NCBI RefSeq assembly: GCF_024508235.1 | Contig: NZ_CP101943.1 | Location: forward strand, 744,001-808,000 | DNA length: 64,000 nucleotides | Reading direction: 5' to 3' | Origin: Halococcus qingdaonensis | Lineage (GTDB): Archaea; Halobacteriota; Halobacteria; Halobacteriales; Halococcaceae | Shown here: one piece after another, positions 1 to 9,049 of the stretch | Position numbering within the stretch: the first letter of the stretch is position 1 | Layout: each line of letters starts with the position of its first letter | The notes under the pieces: generated by a model | Seen by the model: only the letters and a program-made list of their open reading frames with translations | The model's database searches: none | What the model was told of the DNA's origin: nothing | Made by a program: the position numbers and the translations under genes

Positions 1-320
1 GGATAGGCCCGTTCGAGCGCCTGTAGCGCCCGTTCGGTCTGCCGACGATCGTCTCGCGTCGGCGGCCCCTCTTTTCCGTAGCGGAAATACAGCAGCACGC
101 GGTGGCGCGGGCCGAGGTGGTTGTCGTTGTCGCCGAGCGCGAGGAACTCGTTCCAGGCGTGCTGGCGCGACGGCAGCGTCGAGAGGTCGTCGGGGCCCTG
201 CGGGAGATCGGGGGCGCTCTCACGGGCGAGACAGGCCGACAGCGCCGCCGAGCCGCCGATCGCGACGGCGGCCTTCACGAACGCGCGCCGGGAGAGACCG
301 CGTTCGGTGCCGTGTGGCAT
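1..320 (-). CDS. Tat-exported lipoprotein, 3' end beyond window
   Basis: Reading the minus strand from an ATG at 320 gives 106 open codons that run off the left edge, so the C-terminal part is missing. The N-terminus has a twin-arginine signal (SRRAFVKAAV), a hydrophobic stretch and a lipobox-like LSAC, so the mature protein should be a Tat-exported lipoprotein anchored outside the cytoplasmic membrane. The visible mature part (PDDLSTLPSRQHAWNEFL, then GPRHRVLLYFRYG) matches a haloarchaeal Tat-signal family whose function I cannot state. The gene faces away from the PiT transporter region. Function unknown. Confidence 0.7.
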   Translation of the reverse strand, partial: MPHGTERGLSRRAFVKAAVAIGGSAALSACLARESAPDLPQGPDDLSTLPSRQHAWNEFLALGDNDNHLGPRHRVLLYFRYGKEGPPTRDDRRQTERALQALERAY

Positions 321-381
321 GGTTGCTGAAGGTGCTACAGCGAAAAGCCGGTTCTGGTCCGTGTCTCGAAACCCCCGCTAC

Positions 382-786
382 TCAGCCTTCGGCGGGTGCC
401 GCCTCCGCGTCGGCGACGTCGTATTTCTCGCGGAACTCGCCGATGAGCTGCCCCATCTGTGCGTACCAGTCGTTCAGCATGCGCTGCATCTCGTCGGCGA
501 TGGCGTCGGGGTCGGCCGGGCGAAAGACGTGGTAGTAGCCGCCCTGCTCGTAGTTGATCTGCTCCTTTCGGACGAACCCCGCCGTCAGTAGCCGCTGGAG
601 CGAGCGGTAGACCGTCGATCGCTCGCGGTCGACCTCGGCGGCGACATCGTCGACCGTCAGCGCCGCGTCGCTCTCGACGACGACCGCGAAACACTCGCGG
701 TCGAGAGCCGTGAGACCGTGGAAACATTCGAGCAACCCCTCACACTCCATGTCGGAGCGGAGATACTCGACCAGTGCATCGGGCAT
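382..786 (-). CDS. TrmB/MarR-like winged-helix regulator
   Basis: A 134-residue protein starting MPDALVEYLRSDMECEG at 786; an in-frame ATG at 834 is possible, but the haloarchaeal family normally starts close to the DALVEYL segment. The central part (VDDVAAEVDRERSTVYRSLQ followed by LLTAGFVRKEQ) is a classic winged helix-turn-helix with a recognition helix, followed by a wing containing YYHVF and a C-terminal helical stretch suited to dimerisation. It is divergent from the PiT phosphate transporter at 968, which makes that gene a possible target, but this is inference from position only. Confidence 0.75.
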   Translation of the reverse strand: MPDALVEYLRSDMECEGLLECFHGLTALDRECFAVVVESDAALTVDDVAAEVDRERSTVYRSLQRLLTAGFVRKEQINYEQGGYYHVFRPADPDAIADEMQRMLNDWYAQMGQLIGEFREKYDVADAEAAPAEG

Positions 787-967
787 GGCGAAGGTAGGCG
801 AACGACGGCTAAAGGAGTTGTGCATACCGCGCACGACTGTCCACGACCGCTAGCGGGCCCCATCCCCGATTTGACGCTGGCGTGGCCGTCCGCCATGGCG
901 TGGCTGCCTGCCATATCGACACGGGGAGGCGAAACGCGTTTTGTCACGGGCTTCGAGGGAGCAATCG

Positions 968-2227
968 ATGGTATCAGTACTACTGCTCGTCGGCATCGCC
1001 GTGGCGGTGTTCGTTGGCTACAACATCGGTGGCTCCTCGACTGGCGTGGCGTTCGGCCCGGCCGTCGGGAGTCGGATCACCGGCAAGACGCTCGCTGCCG
1101 TCCTGTTCACCGGGTTCGCGCTACTCGGCGGCTGGACGGTCGGCCGCGAGGTCGTGACGACGATGGGCGGCGAGATCGTCCCGTCGAGCCAGTTCACGCT
1201 CGTCGCGAGCGTCGTCGTGCTCTTTTTCACCGGTCTCTCGCTGCTCATCTCCAACCTCTTCGGCGTTCCGGCTTCGACCTCGATGACCGCCGTCGGCGCG
1301 ATCGTCGGCCTCGGCGTCGTGACCGACTCGCTCAACGAAACCGTGATGTTCGGCATCGTCTCGGCGTGGATCGTCGCCCCGCTGGTCGCCTTCTGGGCGG
1401 GCGTCGTCATCGGTCGCTACATCTACCCACATCTCAACGCACGCATCTCCTTCGGCCGACTCGAAAACGGCCTGCTCAGGCTCGACCGTTCCGGAACGAT
1501 CCCCCGACCAGTGCTCCAGGAGGGGGCGACCACTCGCGATCTCGTCGGGGCCGCCGTTGTCCTGCTGGTCGCCTGCTACAACGCCTTCTCGGCCGGTGCG
1601 TCGAACGTCGCCAACGCGGTCGCGCCGCTGATCGGCAGCAACGCCATCACCGTCGAACAGGGCGTTCTCATCGCCGTGGGCGCGATGGCGATCGGTGCGT
1701 TCACGATCGCCCGGCGCACGCTCGATACGGTCGGCGACGGCATCACCGACCTGCCGATCCTGGCGGCGATCCTCGTCTCGCTCGTCGCCGCGACGATCAT
1801 CACGATCCTCTCGAATCTGGGCATCCCGGCGAGCCTCGCGGTGAGCATGACCTCCTGCATCATCGGTCTCGGCTGGGGTCGATCGAGCCGGTCCGTGACG
1901 CTCACCGACGCCGCCGGCTCGGCGATCGAGGGCGAGGGCAGACCGGACTTCTCGGTGAGCGCACTCGCCGCTGAAGGGGGCGACGACGGCGGACCACCGG
2001 CCGGCCCGACCGTCGGCGACCTTGCCACCGCCGAAGCCCCGACGGGGTCGTCGCCGGTCGCCGCACCGAGCGGGAAAGTGCCGAAGATCGGCGAGGAAGC
2101 GCCCGAAGAGCTGCCGACGGACGACCTCTTCGACGCGGCGGCCACCGGTCGCATCGTCACGATGTGGCTGCTCACGCCGACGGTGTCGGCACTCGGTTCC
2201 TATCTCGTCTTCTCGCTGCTCTTCTGA
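968..2227 (+). CDS. PiT-family inorganic phosphate transporter
   Basis: Integral membrane symporter of 419 residues that imports phosphate, presumably with a cation. The start MVSVLLLVGIAVAVF at 968 puts the first membrane segment at the extreme N-terminus. The two PiT signature repeats are visible: an early copy with GASTSMTAVGAIVGLG-like sequence and a later copy with NAFSAGASNVANAVAPLIGS. A hydrophilic, acidic Pro/Gly-rich loop of about 80 residues lies before the last membrane helix. It is a low-affinity-type phosphate carrier, in contrast to the ATP-driven pst operon at 20-25 kb in the same window. Confidence 0.9.
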   Translation: MVSVLLLVGIAVAVFVGYNIGGSSTGVAFGPAVGSRITGKTLAAVLFTGFALLGGWTVGREVVTTMGGEIVPSSQFTLVASVVVLFFTGLSLLISNLFGVPASTSMTAVGAIVGLGVVTDSLNETVMFGIVSAWIVAPLVAFWAGVVIGRYIYPHLNARISFGRLENGLLRLDRSGTIPRPVLQEGATTRDLVGAAVVLLVACYNAFSAGASNVANAVAPLIGSNAITVEQGVLIAVGAMAIGAFTIARRTLDTVGDGITDLPILAAILVSLVAATIITILSNLGIPASLAVSMTSCIIGLGWGRSSRSVTLTDAAGSAIEGEGRPDFSVSALAAEGGDDGGPPAGPTVGDLATAEAPTGSSPVAAPSGKVPKIGEEAPEELPTDDLFDAAATGRIVTMWLLTPTVSALGSYLVFSLLF

Positions 2228-2451
2228 CGGCGCGATCGAAACCTACACGATCGTTCGGCCGCTGGAGCAAGAATGCGGTCGAGAGCCAGTTTTATGCGTA
2301 TCGCCAGCGGATCGTCTTTCAGTACGAAAACAACTATGGTTGATAGGAAACGTGTGAAACTGCATTCGATGATCGATGTGCCGATCGGACGAACACCACG
2401 ACGGCACGGCCGTCAGTCGTGCCGGCAGCCGCCGGGCCGCAATAGGGGGCA

Positions 2452-3144
2452 ATGAGTCTCGTCGCGGAGTTCACGGTCCGCCTGCCGAGATTCGAGGGCG
2501 TCCTCGACGGCGTGACCGATATGGAACTCGTCATCGAAGGGATGACCGCGTGTGATCCCGAGACGCTCTCGGTGACGTTCTGGGCCGACGGCAACGATTT
2601 CGGGACGCTCGAAGCTGGACTCGACGAGGCGTCGATGATCCACGACGTGCAGCCGTTGAGCGACCGCGTCGACGGACGGAAACTGTATCAGATCCGCCTG
2701 CCGGCCGCGACGACGACCTACTGGGCGTGGACGGATCTCGGCGGCGTGTTGCTCGACGGAACCCTCAGCCATACCGGCATGTGGATGCGGATGCGCTATC
2801 CCGATCGGGAGGCGTTCTCGGCGTATCACGACCACTGCCAGGCGCGGGGCTGTACGTTCGAACTCACCGGACTGAAATGCACGGACGACGCGCCCGAAGA
2901 CGCCCACGACCTCACGGCTCCACAGACCGAACTGCTCGCCGCGGCCGTCGATAAGGGTTATTTCGACGTCCCGCGCCGCATCACGATGGGCGACCTCGCG
3001 TCGGAGTTCGACATCTCCACGCAGGCAGCCTCCGAGCGGCTGCGCCGTGGGCTCTCGAACGCCCTCCAGAACAGCATCCTCGACGGATCGACGTCGAACG
3101 AGACGATCGACCACCCGAACGTGATCGGCGGCCGTCGGGCATGA
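2452..3144 (+). CDS. Bat-type HTH-10 transcriptional regulator
   Basis: A 230-residue protein with an N-terminal haloarchaeal Bat-family module (residues about 1-150) and a C-terminal HTH-10 domain. The HTH is recognisable from LTAPQTELLAAAVDKGYFDVPRR, where the last block is the family hallmark, followed by DLASEFDISTQAASERLRRG. Relatives act as bacterio-opsin-activator-like transcription factors. No sensor PAS or GAF domain with known ligand is evident. It stands alone, 47 bp before the aldehyde dehydrogenase, and could regulate that gene, but no operator is visible. Confidence 0.85.
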   Translation: MSLVAEFTVRLPRFEGVLDGVTDMELVIEGMTACDPETLSVTFWADGNDFGTLEAGLDEASMIHDVQPLSDRVDGRKLYQIRLPAATTTYWAWTDLGGVLLDGTLSHTGMWMRMRYPDREAFSAYHDHCQARGCTFELTGLKCTDDAPEDAHDLTAPQTELLAAAVDKGYFDVPRRITMGDLASEFDISTQAASERLRRGLSNALQNSILDGSTSNETIDHPNVIGGRRA

Positions 3145-3160
3145 CATGGCCGGCCACAAC

Positions 3161-3167
3161 GTTAATC
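3161..3167 (+). promoter_or_regulatory. TATA-like element of the aldehyde dehydrogenase gene
   Basis: The sequence GTTAATC is centred 28 nt before the ATG at 3192, the spacing expected for a leaderless haloarchaeal transcript that begins at or near the start codon. Confidence 0.45.
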
Positions 3168-3191
3168 ACGAACACGACGAGTCGGTAGGAC

Positions 3192-4553
3192 ATGGAGACG
3201 GTCAACCCGGCAACCGGCGAAGTCGTCGATGCGTACGAGGAGGCCAGTGCGAGCGACATCGACGACGCGCTCGCGCGTGCCGAGGACACCTTCGCGGAGT
3301 GGCGCGACGTCCCCCTCCGCGAGCGCGAGGAGCTCATCGCGGCCGCCGGCGACGTGCTCCGCGACAACGAGCGCAAGTACGCCGAACTGATGACCGAGGA
3401 GATGGGCAAACCGATCTCACAGGCCCACTCGGAGATCCAGAAGTGCCAGTGGCTCTGCGATCACTACGCCCAACACGCGAGCGAGTATCTCGAACCCGAA
3501 ACCCATCCCAGCCCGCCCGGCACGACCGTCAAAACCGTCTACGACCCGATGGGGCCCGTGCTCGCGGTGATGCCCTGGAACTTCCCGTTCTGGCAGGCGA
3601 TGCGCTTCGCGGTGCCCTACCTCGTCGCGGGTAACGTCGGTCTGCTCAAACACGCCTCGAACGTTCCCGGCTGCGCGCTCGCCATCGAGGAGGTCTTCGA
3701 CGAGGCCGGCTTTCCCGACGGCGCGTTTCAGACACTGCTGGCCGGTTCGGACAAGATCGATGACGTGCTCGCCGACGACCGCGTGCGTGCGGCGACGCTC
3801 ACCGGCAGCGGGCCGGCCGGCCGTGCCGTCGCCTCGACCGCCGGCGAGAATCTGAAAAAGACAGTACTAGAACTCGGCGGGAGCGATCCGTTCGTTGTAC
3901 TCGACGACGCCGACGTCGACGCGGCCGCCGAGACCGGTGCGTGGGCGCGCAACCAGAACGGCGGCCAGTCGTGTATCGCCGCCAAGCGGTTCATCGTCCA
4001 CGAGGACGTCTACGACGAGTTCCTCGATCGGTTCGTCGAGGAGTGCGAGGCGCTCACCGTCGGCGATCCGACAGAGGAGGACACCGATATCGGCCCGCAG
4101 GCCCAGGCGCACCTGATGGACGAGCTCCAGGATCAGGTCGAAGCGAGCGTCGACGCTGGCGCGAACGCCGTCATCGGCGGCGAGCCGCTCGATCGGGACG
4201 GTCCCTTCTATCCGCCGACCGTCCTCACCGACGTGCCCGAGGGCTGTCCGGCCGACAGCGAGGAGCTGTTCGGCCCGGTCGCATCGGTCTACTCGGTGGG
4301 CGACGAGGCAGCGGCCATCGCGAAAGCCAACGACACGGAGTTCGGCCTCGGCGCGAGCATCTGGACCGAGGATCGCGAGCGCGGCCAGCGCGTCGCCCGC
4401 CGCATCGACGCCGGCTGTACCTACATCAACCAGCTCACGAAGTCCGACCCCAGAGTCCCCTTCGGCGGCGTCAAAAAGTCCGGCTACGGCCGCGAACTCT
4501 CCGAGCCGGGCATCAAGGAGTTCGTCAACCGCAAGACCGTCTGGATCGAGTAG
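3192..4553 (+). CDS. gabD: NAD(P)-dependent succinate-semialdehyde-type dehydrogenase
   Basis: A 453-residue cytoplasmic aldehyde dehydrogenase that oxidises an aldehyde to its acid; the N-terminus METVNPATGEVVDAY and overall length fit the succinate-semialdehyde dehydrogenase branch. The nucleotide-binding segment MPWNFPFWQAMRFAVP, the general-base motif VLELGGSDPFVVL and the catalytic cysteine in QNGGQSCIAAKRF are all intact. The C-terminus has PFGGVKKSGYGREL, the usual ALDH ending. Substrate is inferred from family resemblance; other short-chain semialdehydes are possible. It is monocistronic. Confidence 0.8.
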   Translation: METVNPATGEVVDAYEEASASDIDDALARAEDTFAEWRDVPLREREELIAAAGDVLRDNERKYAELMTEEMGKPISQAHSEIQKCQWLCDHYAQHASEYLEPETHPSPPGTTVKTVYDPMGPVLAVMPWNFPFWQAMRFAVPYLVAGNVGLLKHASNVPGCALAIEEVFDEAGFPDGAFQTLLAGSDKIDDVLADDRVRAATLTGSGPAGRAVASTAGENLKKTVLELGGSDPFVVLDDADVDAAAETGAWARNQNGGQSCIAAKRFIVHEDVYDEFLDRFVEECEALTVGDPTEEDTDIGPQAQAHLMDELQDQVEASVDAGANAVIGGEPLDRDGPFYPPTVLTDVPEGCPADSEELFGPVASVYSVGDEAAAIAKANDTEFGLGASIWTEDRERGQRVARRIDAGCTYINQLTKSDPRVPFGGVKKSGYGRELSEPGIKEFVNRKTVWIE

Positions 4554-4650
4554 TCCGGCGAACGGTTCGTTTTCCGGCAGCGCCGACCCGGCTGTTCTTT
4601 CTTCGTCTGAAGATGGTCAATCACATGTACGCGGATGGGTTTTCGTCTCC

Positions 4651-5448
4651 ATGAGCGAGGACAGACAGGCGACCCTCGGCGGCGGCGCGGTCGAGGACGG
4701 CGAGCCGATGACCGACGACTTCGGCGAGGAGCTCGACGAGAACGGAACCAAGGGCGGCTACAACCGCTACGACGTGTCGAGCCTGCTTCAGAAGGCCGTG
4801 CGCCGCTCGGACGAGGAGTGTGCGGCCTGGGCGGCGTGGGAGCTCACCCGGTCAGGCCACGCGTGGAACCTCTGGGATCGCCTCGCGCTCTACGTCGTCG
4901 AGGATCTGCGTGCGGGCGAGGAGATCGTCCTGCTCATCGAGCGCTACGAGGAGCTGGCGACCGAGTTCTGGGACACCGACAGCTGGGAGGGCCGCCTCTG
5001 CGGGATTCACGCCGCGCTGGCGGCTGCTCGCGCCCCCTCGACACGGGAGGCGACCTACGCCAACGGCTACTTCGAGCAGGTCGCCGCGGAGCGAGCCGCC
5101 GCGCGCGAGGAGGGACGCGAGCCGAAATACGACTTCCCTGTGGGGGATCTCGAACCCGGCGGGAAACACGACGTGATCTTCGACCAGCACACCTACGAGG
5201 GGAAGAAGATGGATCGCGGCGGGCGCTACTTCACCGTCCACGGTGCTCGCGTCGGCCCGAACGGCGAGACGACCGTCGGCGAGCGGTGGCGACGCCGGGC
5301 GCTCGAACTCGAAGAGCGGGAGTACAGCGACGAGGAGCTCGATCACGCGCTCGCGCCGGTCGATCCCGACGATCGGTGGACCGAGCCAGACGTCTCCAGT
5401 ACCGAAAGCGAATCCGAGGCTGAAGCCGACGATGCGGACACTAACTGA
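4651..5448 (+). CDS. Stand-alone protein resembling the RarA/MgsA C-terminal region
   Basis: A 265-residue acidic soluble protein. Residues about 30-80 (YDVSSLLQKAVRRSDEECAA, then LYVVEDL) and about 110-160 (GIHAALAAARAPSTREATYA, then KYDFPVGD) resemble the C-terminal tetramerisation region of the RarA/MgsA clamp-loader-like ATPases, with the ALYW...ASEDVG and AKSNA...DVPVHL-type blocks. The AAA+ ATPase half is absent: no Walker A or B motif is present. The last 50 residues are Ser/Glu/Asp-rich. A role in replication-fork maintenance would be inference; function is unassigned. Confidence 0.6.
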   Translation: MSEDRQATLGGGAVEDGEPMTDDFGEELDENGTKGGYNRYDVSSLLQKAVRRSDEECAAWAAWELTRSGHAWNLWDRLALYVVEDLRAGEEIVLLIERYEELATEFWDTDSWEGRLCGIHAALAAARAPSTREATYANGYFEQVAAERAAAREEGREPKYDFPVGDLEPGGKHDVIFDQHTYEGKKMDRGGRYFTVHGARVGPNGETTVGERWRRRALELEEREYSDEELDHALAPVDPDDRWTEPDVSSTESESEAEADDADTN

Positions 5449-5493
5449 CACGATGACCGCTGACTGCTGACGAGCGCGGTTGGCTCGGTCGGG

Positions 5494-7326
5494 TCAGACC
5501 GAGCGGTGGCCGAACGGCTGGATCTCGGTGTCGGTCTCGGCCTCGTGGAGGAACAGCGCGCTGTTGACGAAGCCGATGTGGCTGAACGCCTGCGGGTAGT
5601 TGCCGAGCAGATCGCCCGTTTCGGGATCGATCTCCTCCGAGACGAGGCCGAGCGGGCTGAAGTGGCCCTCGATCGTCTCGAAGATCTCGCGGGCACGATC
5701 GACGCGGCCCATGCGCGCGAGGCAGTCGACGAGCCAGAACGAACAGAGCACGAACGTCCCCTCGTCACCCGGCATCTCGTCGTGTTCGTAGCGATAGACG
5801 AGCCCGTCGTCGGTCGCCAGGCGGTCGATGACGGACTCGATCGTCCCCTGGATACGCGGATCGTCGAACGGGAGGAAGCCCGACAGCGGAAGCAGGAGCA
5901 GGCTGGCGTCGAGCTGGTCGTCGTCGAACGCCTGGGTGAAACTGTTCTGTTCGTTGTCGAACCCGCGCTCGAGGACGGTCTCTTTGATGCGGCTGCGTTC
6001 GTCGCGCCACTCGTCGAGCGGGGCGTCGTGGCCGTCGTTCTCGGCCATTCGGATGCCGCGATCGACGGCGACCCAGCACATCGCCTTCGAGTGGACGAAC
6101 TGTTTCGGGCCGCTACGCATCTCCCAGATGCCGGCGTCGGGGCGCTCCCAGACCTCGCAGACGTAGTCGACGATCTCGCGGACGGCCTCCCAGTCGTCAC
6201 CGGCGATCGAGCGATCCGACCAGGAGAGCTGGTTGATCGCCAGCACGAGCTCGCCGTAGATGCCGAGCTGGAGCTGATCGGCCGCGCCGTTGCCGATGCG
6301 GACGGGTGCGGAGTTGCGATACCCCTCCAGATGGTCGAGCTCCTGTTCCTCATAGGTCGAGCCGTGCTGGAGGCCGTAGATCGGCTGGAGATCGGCCGGG
6401 TCGACCGACTGGCCGAGTTCGAGGAAGTCGTCGAGATAGTTCACCGCCTCCTGGGTGTCGCCGAGGTTGCCGAACGCGCGCACGGTGAACGCCCCGTCGC
6501 GGATCCAGTTGTAGCGGTAGTCCCAGTTGCGCACCCCGCCGACGACCTCCGGCAGCGACGTCGTCGGTGCGGCGGTGATCCCGCCGGTGCCCTGGTAGGT
6601 GAGCAGTTTGAGCGTCAGATCGGAGCGCACGACCATATCGTGGCCGTAGTTGGCGAAGGGACAGTCCTCCCCATCGGGACAGGTGTGTGCCCAGTCGCGC
6701 CAGAATTCGACCGTGTTGTCGAGCAAGTGCTCACACGAGTCGTCGTCGGTCGGCGCGCGCGTCCCGTATCCGAGGACGAACCACTCGTTGTCGTACTCGG
6801 AGAGGGAGAGCGTGCCGTCGGCCGCACTATCGTCGCAGTCGAGATCGAGTGGGCTCGACAGCGTGAGTCGCCTGGCGTCGCCCGTCGCGACGACGCCGTC
6901 GCTGATCGATTCGACGCGCGAGTCGGCGCGGGCGTAGTCGAAACGGGGGTCGAACTCGACGGCGAGATCGACGTCGCCCTCGGTGCAGCTCACGTTTCGG
7001 TAGATGCCGCGCACCTTCGGCTGGTTGCCCTCGTTGTCGGGCGACAGCGGCATGAAGTCCGTGACGCGCGCGGTGCCCGACTCCGTGTAGAAGGTCGTCT
7101 GGAGCACGTTCGTCCGCTCCATGTACTGCTGTTCGGCCTCGTACTCGCCCGTCGGGTGGATGGCGAACCGGCCGCCGATCTCGTCGTCGAGGAGGGCCGC
7201 GAAAACGCTCGAGGAGTTGAGTCGGGGGAGACAACACCAGTCGATCGCGCCGTCGCGGCCGACGAGTGCACAGGTCTCCAGGTTGCCGATGATGCCGTAA
7301 TCCGACAGCGGTTTGTAGTCGCTCAT
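5494..7326 (-). CDS. Glycoside hydrolase family 15 (glucoamylase/trehalase-like)
   Basis: A 610-residue cytoplasmic glycosidase. The start MSDYKPLSDYGIIGNLETC at 7326 matches the usual GH15 N-terminus, and longer upstream frames add non-homologous sequence. The N-terminal beta-sandwich (to about residue 230) is followed by the (alpha/alpha)6 barrel with NWDYRYNWIRDGAFTVRAF, then DHLEGYRNSAPVRIGN and the conserved C-terminal GLVSEEIDPETGDLLGNY, which contains the acidic residues expected of the catalytic base. Family members hydrolyse alpha-glucosides such as glucan ends, trehalose or glucosylglycerol-type compounds; the exact substrate is not readable. Confidence 0.88.
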   Translation of the reverse strand: MSDYKPLSDYGIIGNLETCALVGRDGAIDWCCLPRLNSSSVFAALLDDEIGGRFAIHPTGEYEAEQQYMERTNVLQTTFYTESGTARVTDFMPLSPDNEGNQPKVRGIYRNVSCTEGDVDLAVEFDPRFDYARADSRVESISDGVVATGDARRLTLSSPLDLDCDDSAADGTLSLSEYDNEWFVLGYGTRAPTDDDSCEHLLDNTVEFWRDWAHTCPDGEDCPFANYGHDMVVRSDLTLKLLTYQGTGGITAAPTTSLPEVVGGVRNWDYRYNWIRDGAFTVRAFGNLGDTQEAVNYLDDFLELGQSVDPADLQPIYGLQHGSTYEEQELDHLEGYRNSAPVRIGNGAADQLQLGIYGELVLAINQLSWSDRSIAGDDWEAVREIVDYVCEVWERPDAGIWEMRSGPKQFVHSKAMCWVAVDRGIRMAENDGHDAPLDEWRDERSRIKETVLERGFDNEQNSFTQAFDDDQLDASLLLLPLSGFLPFDDPRIQGTIESVIDRLATDDGLVYRYEHDEMPGDEGTFVLCSFWLVDCLARMGRVDRAREIFETIEGHFSPLGLVSEEIDPETGDLLGNYPQAFSHIGFVNSALFLHEAETDTEIQPFGHRSV

Positions 7327-7439
7327 CGCCTCACGCCGCGAGGAAATTCGTTTCTCTGCATGTGGACGACCGTTGTGAGAGCGGGCATATCGGTCTGTCG
7401 CCGGGCGGTGGGCGACAACGCTAACAGCGTGTCTCCCCA

Positions 7440-8039
7440 ATGGCTACCGTGACCGAGATCAACGAGCGAATCGTCGCCGAAGCCGACGACCGCGGCGAGT
7501 CGCTGCTCGTCGACGAGTTCCTCAGGCTCATCGAACAATACCACTCCCACGAGCGCCCCGGCATCGCGTGGGCAACCCTCGAAGCGTACACCGAGGCGAT
7601 GGCGGGCACCGATCACGGCCACAGCCACGACATGGAGGGCGTCCTGGATGCGATCGACGACCGCCTCACCGACGGCGAGTACCGCACCGACGCCGTCTAC
7701 CGCGTCGGCGACGATCGCGTCAGCGCCTATCCGGCGAGCTGGCACGACGCACTCGGCGGCGAGATCGATCTCCGCGAGTACGTCCGCTTTCTCACGAATC
7801 TCGATCTCGACGACGAGAACGGGGCCGAACTCGGGGCGAACGGTGGCGGCGTGCCCGAACAGCTCCTGCTCGAGGTCGCCAGCATCGTCGGCCGAGCCGA
7901 CTCCGAGACCGTGAAATCCAGGCTCGAAGACCTGCGTGAGCAGCACGAACTCGTGGAGGGTGCCGACCAGCATCCGAACGCACGCGTCCGTCTCCCCGAA
8001 AACGCCGACAACCTCCGCGATTCAAGCGTCGATTCCTGA
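7440..8039 (+). CDS. Conserved haloarchaeal protein, function unknown
   Basis: A 199-residue acidic soluble protein starting MATVTEINERIVAEADDRG. It contains a His-rich stretch (GTDHGHSHDMEG, about residues 59-70) that could hold a metal, and a C-terminal part (LLEVASIVGRADSETVKSRL, then EHELVEG-like sequence) that looks like a small helical, possibly winged-helix, segment. It is divergent from the GH15 gene, starting 113 bp away. I do not recognise a characterised family; coding is supported by length, acidity and codon pattern. Confidence 0.6.
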   Translation: MATVTEINERIVAEADDRGESLLVDEFLRLIEQYHSHERPGIAWATLEAYTEAMAGTDHGHSHDMEGVLDAIDDRLTDGEYRTDAVYRVGDDRVSAYPASWHDALGGEIDLREYVRFLTNLDLDDENGAELGANGGGVPEQLLLEVASIVGRADSETVKSRLEDLREQHELVEGADQHPNARVRLPENADNLRDSSVDS

Positions 8040-8073
8040 ACGCCGGCTGGCATTTCGTACTTTTCGACCGAAC

Positions 8074-8541
8074 TCAGACCGACCGGTACTCGCGATGGAT
8101 GTCGAGTCCCTCGTCCTCGCGGACGCCGCGGACGACCTCGGCGTCGTGGTCGAAGCTCTCGAAAACCTCACCACAGGGGATCATCGCCGCGTCGCCGTCG
8201 AACTCCTCGGCGGCGCGGGCCGCGGCGACGCTGTAGACGACGCCGCCGAGACCGGCGATCGCCATCCCGCCGGAACACATCGGACAGGGCTCGGTGCTCG
8301 TGTACATGACCGTGCGATCGCACTCCTCGGGCGTGAGCTCGCTCGCGCCGCGTCGGGCAAGCGCGAGCTCCGGGTGGGCGGCGATGTCGTCGTCGGTGTT
8401 CTCGTGGTTGTTCGCCTCCATGACGATCTCGCCGTCGAGAACGAGCAGCGAGCCGTAGGGGCCGTCGCCGCGCTCGCCGGCCTCGCGCGCGAGTTCGAAC
8501 GCCCGTTCCATGTACGCCTCGTGGTCGTCGTCCGTCGACAT
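8074..8541 (-). CDS. Nucleoside/nucleobase deaminase (CDA superfamily)
   Basis: A 155-residue zinc-dependent deaminase of the cytidine-deaminase superfamily, closest in layout to guanine/tRNA-adenosine deaminase-like enzymes. The zinc site is complete: His56 and the proton-shuttle Glu58 in AAHPELALAR, and Cys86 and Cys89 in TEPCPMCSGG. The start at 8541 (MSTDDDHEAYMERAFELA) gives the usual N-terminal helix. It is the distal gene of a minus-strand group with two thioesterases, but no pathway link is evident. Substrate is not determinable from sequence. Confidence 0.83.
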   Translation of the reverse strand: MSTDDDHEAYMERAFELAREAGERGDGPYGSLLVLDGEIVMEANNHENTDDDIAAHPELALARRGASELTPEECDRTVMYTSTEPCPMCSGGMAIAGLGGVVYSVAAARAAEEFDGDAAMIPCGEVFESFDHDAEVVRGVREDEGLDIHREYRSV

Positions 8542-8590
8542 GGCGGCTTCTCGCCGGGCGTGCGGATAACTCGACCGCTTTCGCGCCCGC

Positions 8591-8974
8591 TCAGTCGGTC
8601 TTGTAGACGCCACGTACGTCGGCGATCGGCGTTCCGTCGTCGGTGTGGACCTCGACGTCGACGACGCCGATGGCCCCGCCCTCGCGCACGACGTCGGCGG
8701 TGGCGGTGAGATCGCCGGTGCCCGCTTCGAGGTAGTCGATGCGCATGTCGATCGTCGGCACGGGTTGATCGAGCAGCGAGACCAGCGCCGCGCCGCCGAC
8801 CGTATCGGCGAGCGTGAACGTCACACCGCCGTGGGCCATCGTTCGGTTCGTGTTCCAAGACAACTCCTCGCGCATCTCGACGTGGCCCTCGGCGTGGCCG
8901 TCGTTGGCCTCGGTCACTTCGATGCCGAGGAGGTCCGTGAACGGCATTTCACCGAAGAAGTCCTCGCTGTCCAT
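8591..8974 (-). CDS. PaaI-type hotdog-fold thioesterase, copy 1
   Basis: A 127-residue hotdog-fold acyl-CoA thioesterase. The start MDSEDFFGEMPFTDLLGIEV at 8974 fits the family. The signature segment NRTMAHGGVTFTLADTVGGA contains the HGG turn and the acidic residue on the central hotdog helix. It would hydrolyse a CoA thioester in the cytoplasm. A second, diverged copy starts at 9436 on the same strand, so the pair probably arose by duplication and specialised for different acyl groups. Confidence 0.82.
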   Translation of the reverse strand: MDSEDFFGEMPFTDLLGIEVTEANDGHAEGHVEMREELSWNTNRTMAHGGVTFTLADTVGGAALVSLLDQPVPTIDMRIDYLEAGTGDLTATADVVREGGAIGVVDVEVHTDDGTPIADVRGVYKTD

Positions 8975-9049
8975 GTTCGAATCCACTCCCACCGTCCACA
9001 AAAGCGCACCGACGCGTCGTGTGTGGCCGGATCCGTCGCCGTGTTCGAC

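Noticed and set aside
2228-2451. A small gene between the PiT transporter and the Bat-like regulator
   Set aside because: The only frame (60 codons from 2273) is basic and low in complexity, unlike haloarchaeal proteins; nothing else was seen in this gap.
5506-7452. Long open frame on the plus strand opposite the GH15 gene
   Set aside because: It mirrors the GH15 gene, is low in complexity (Val, Glu, Arg, Asp), matches no family and is the expected antisense shadow in high-GC DNA.
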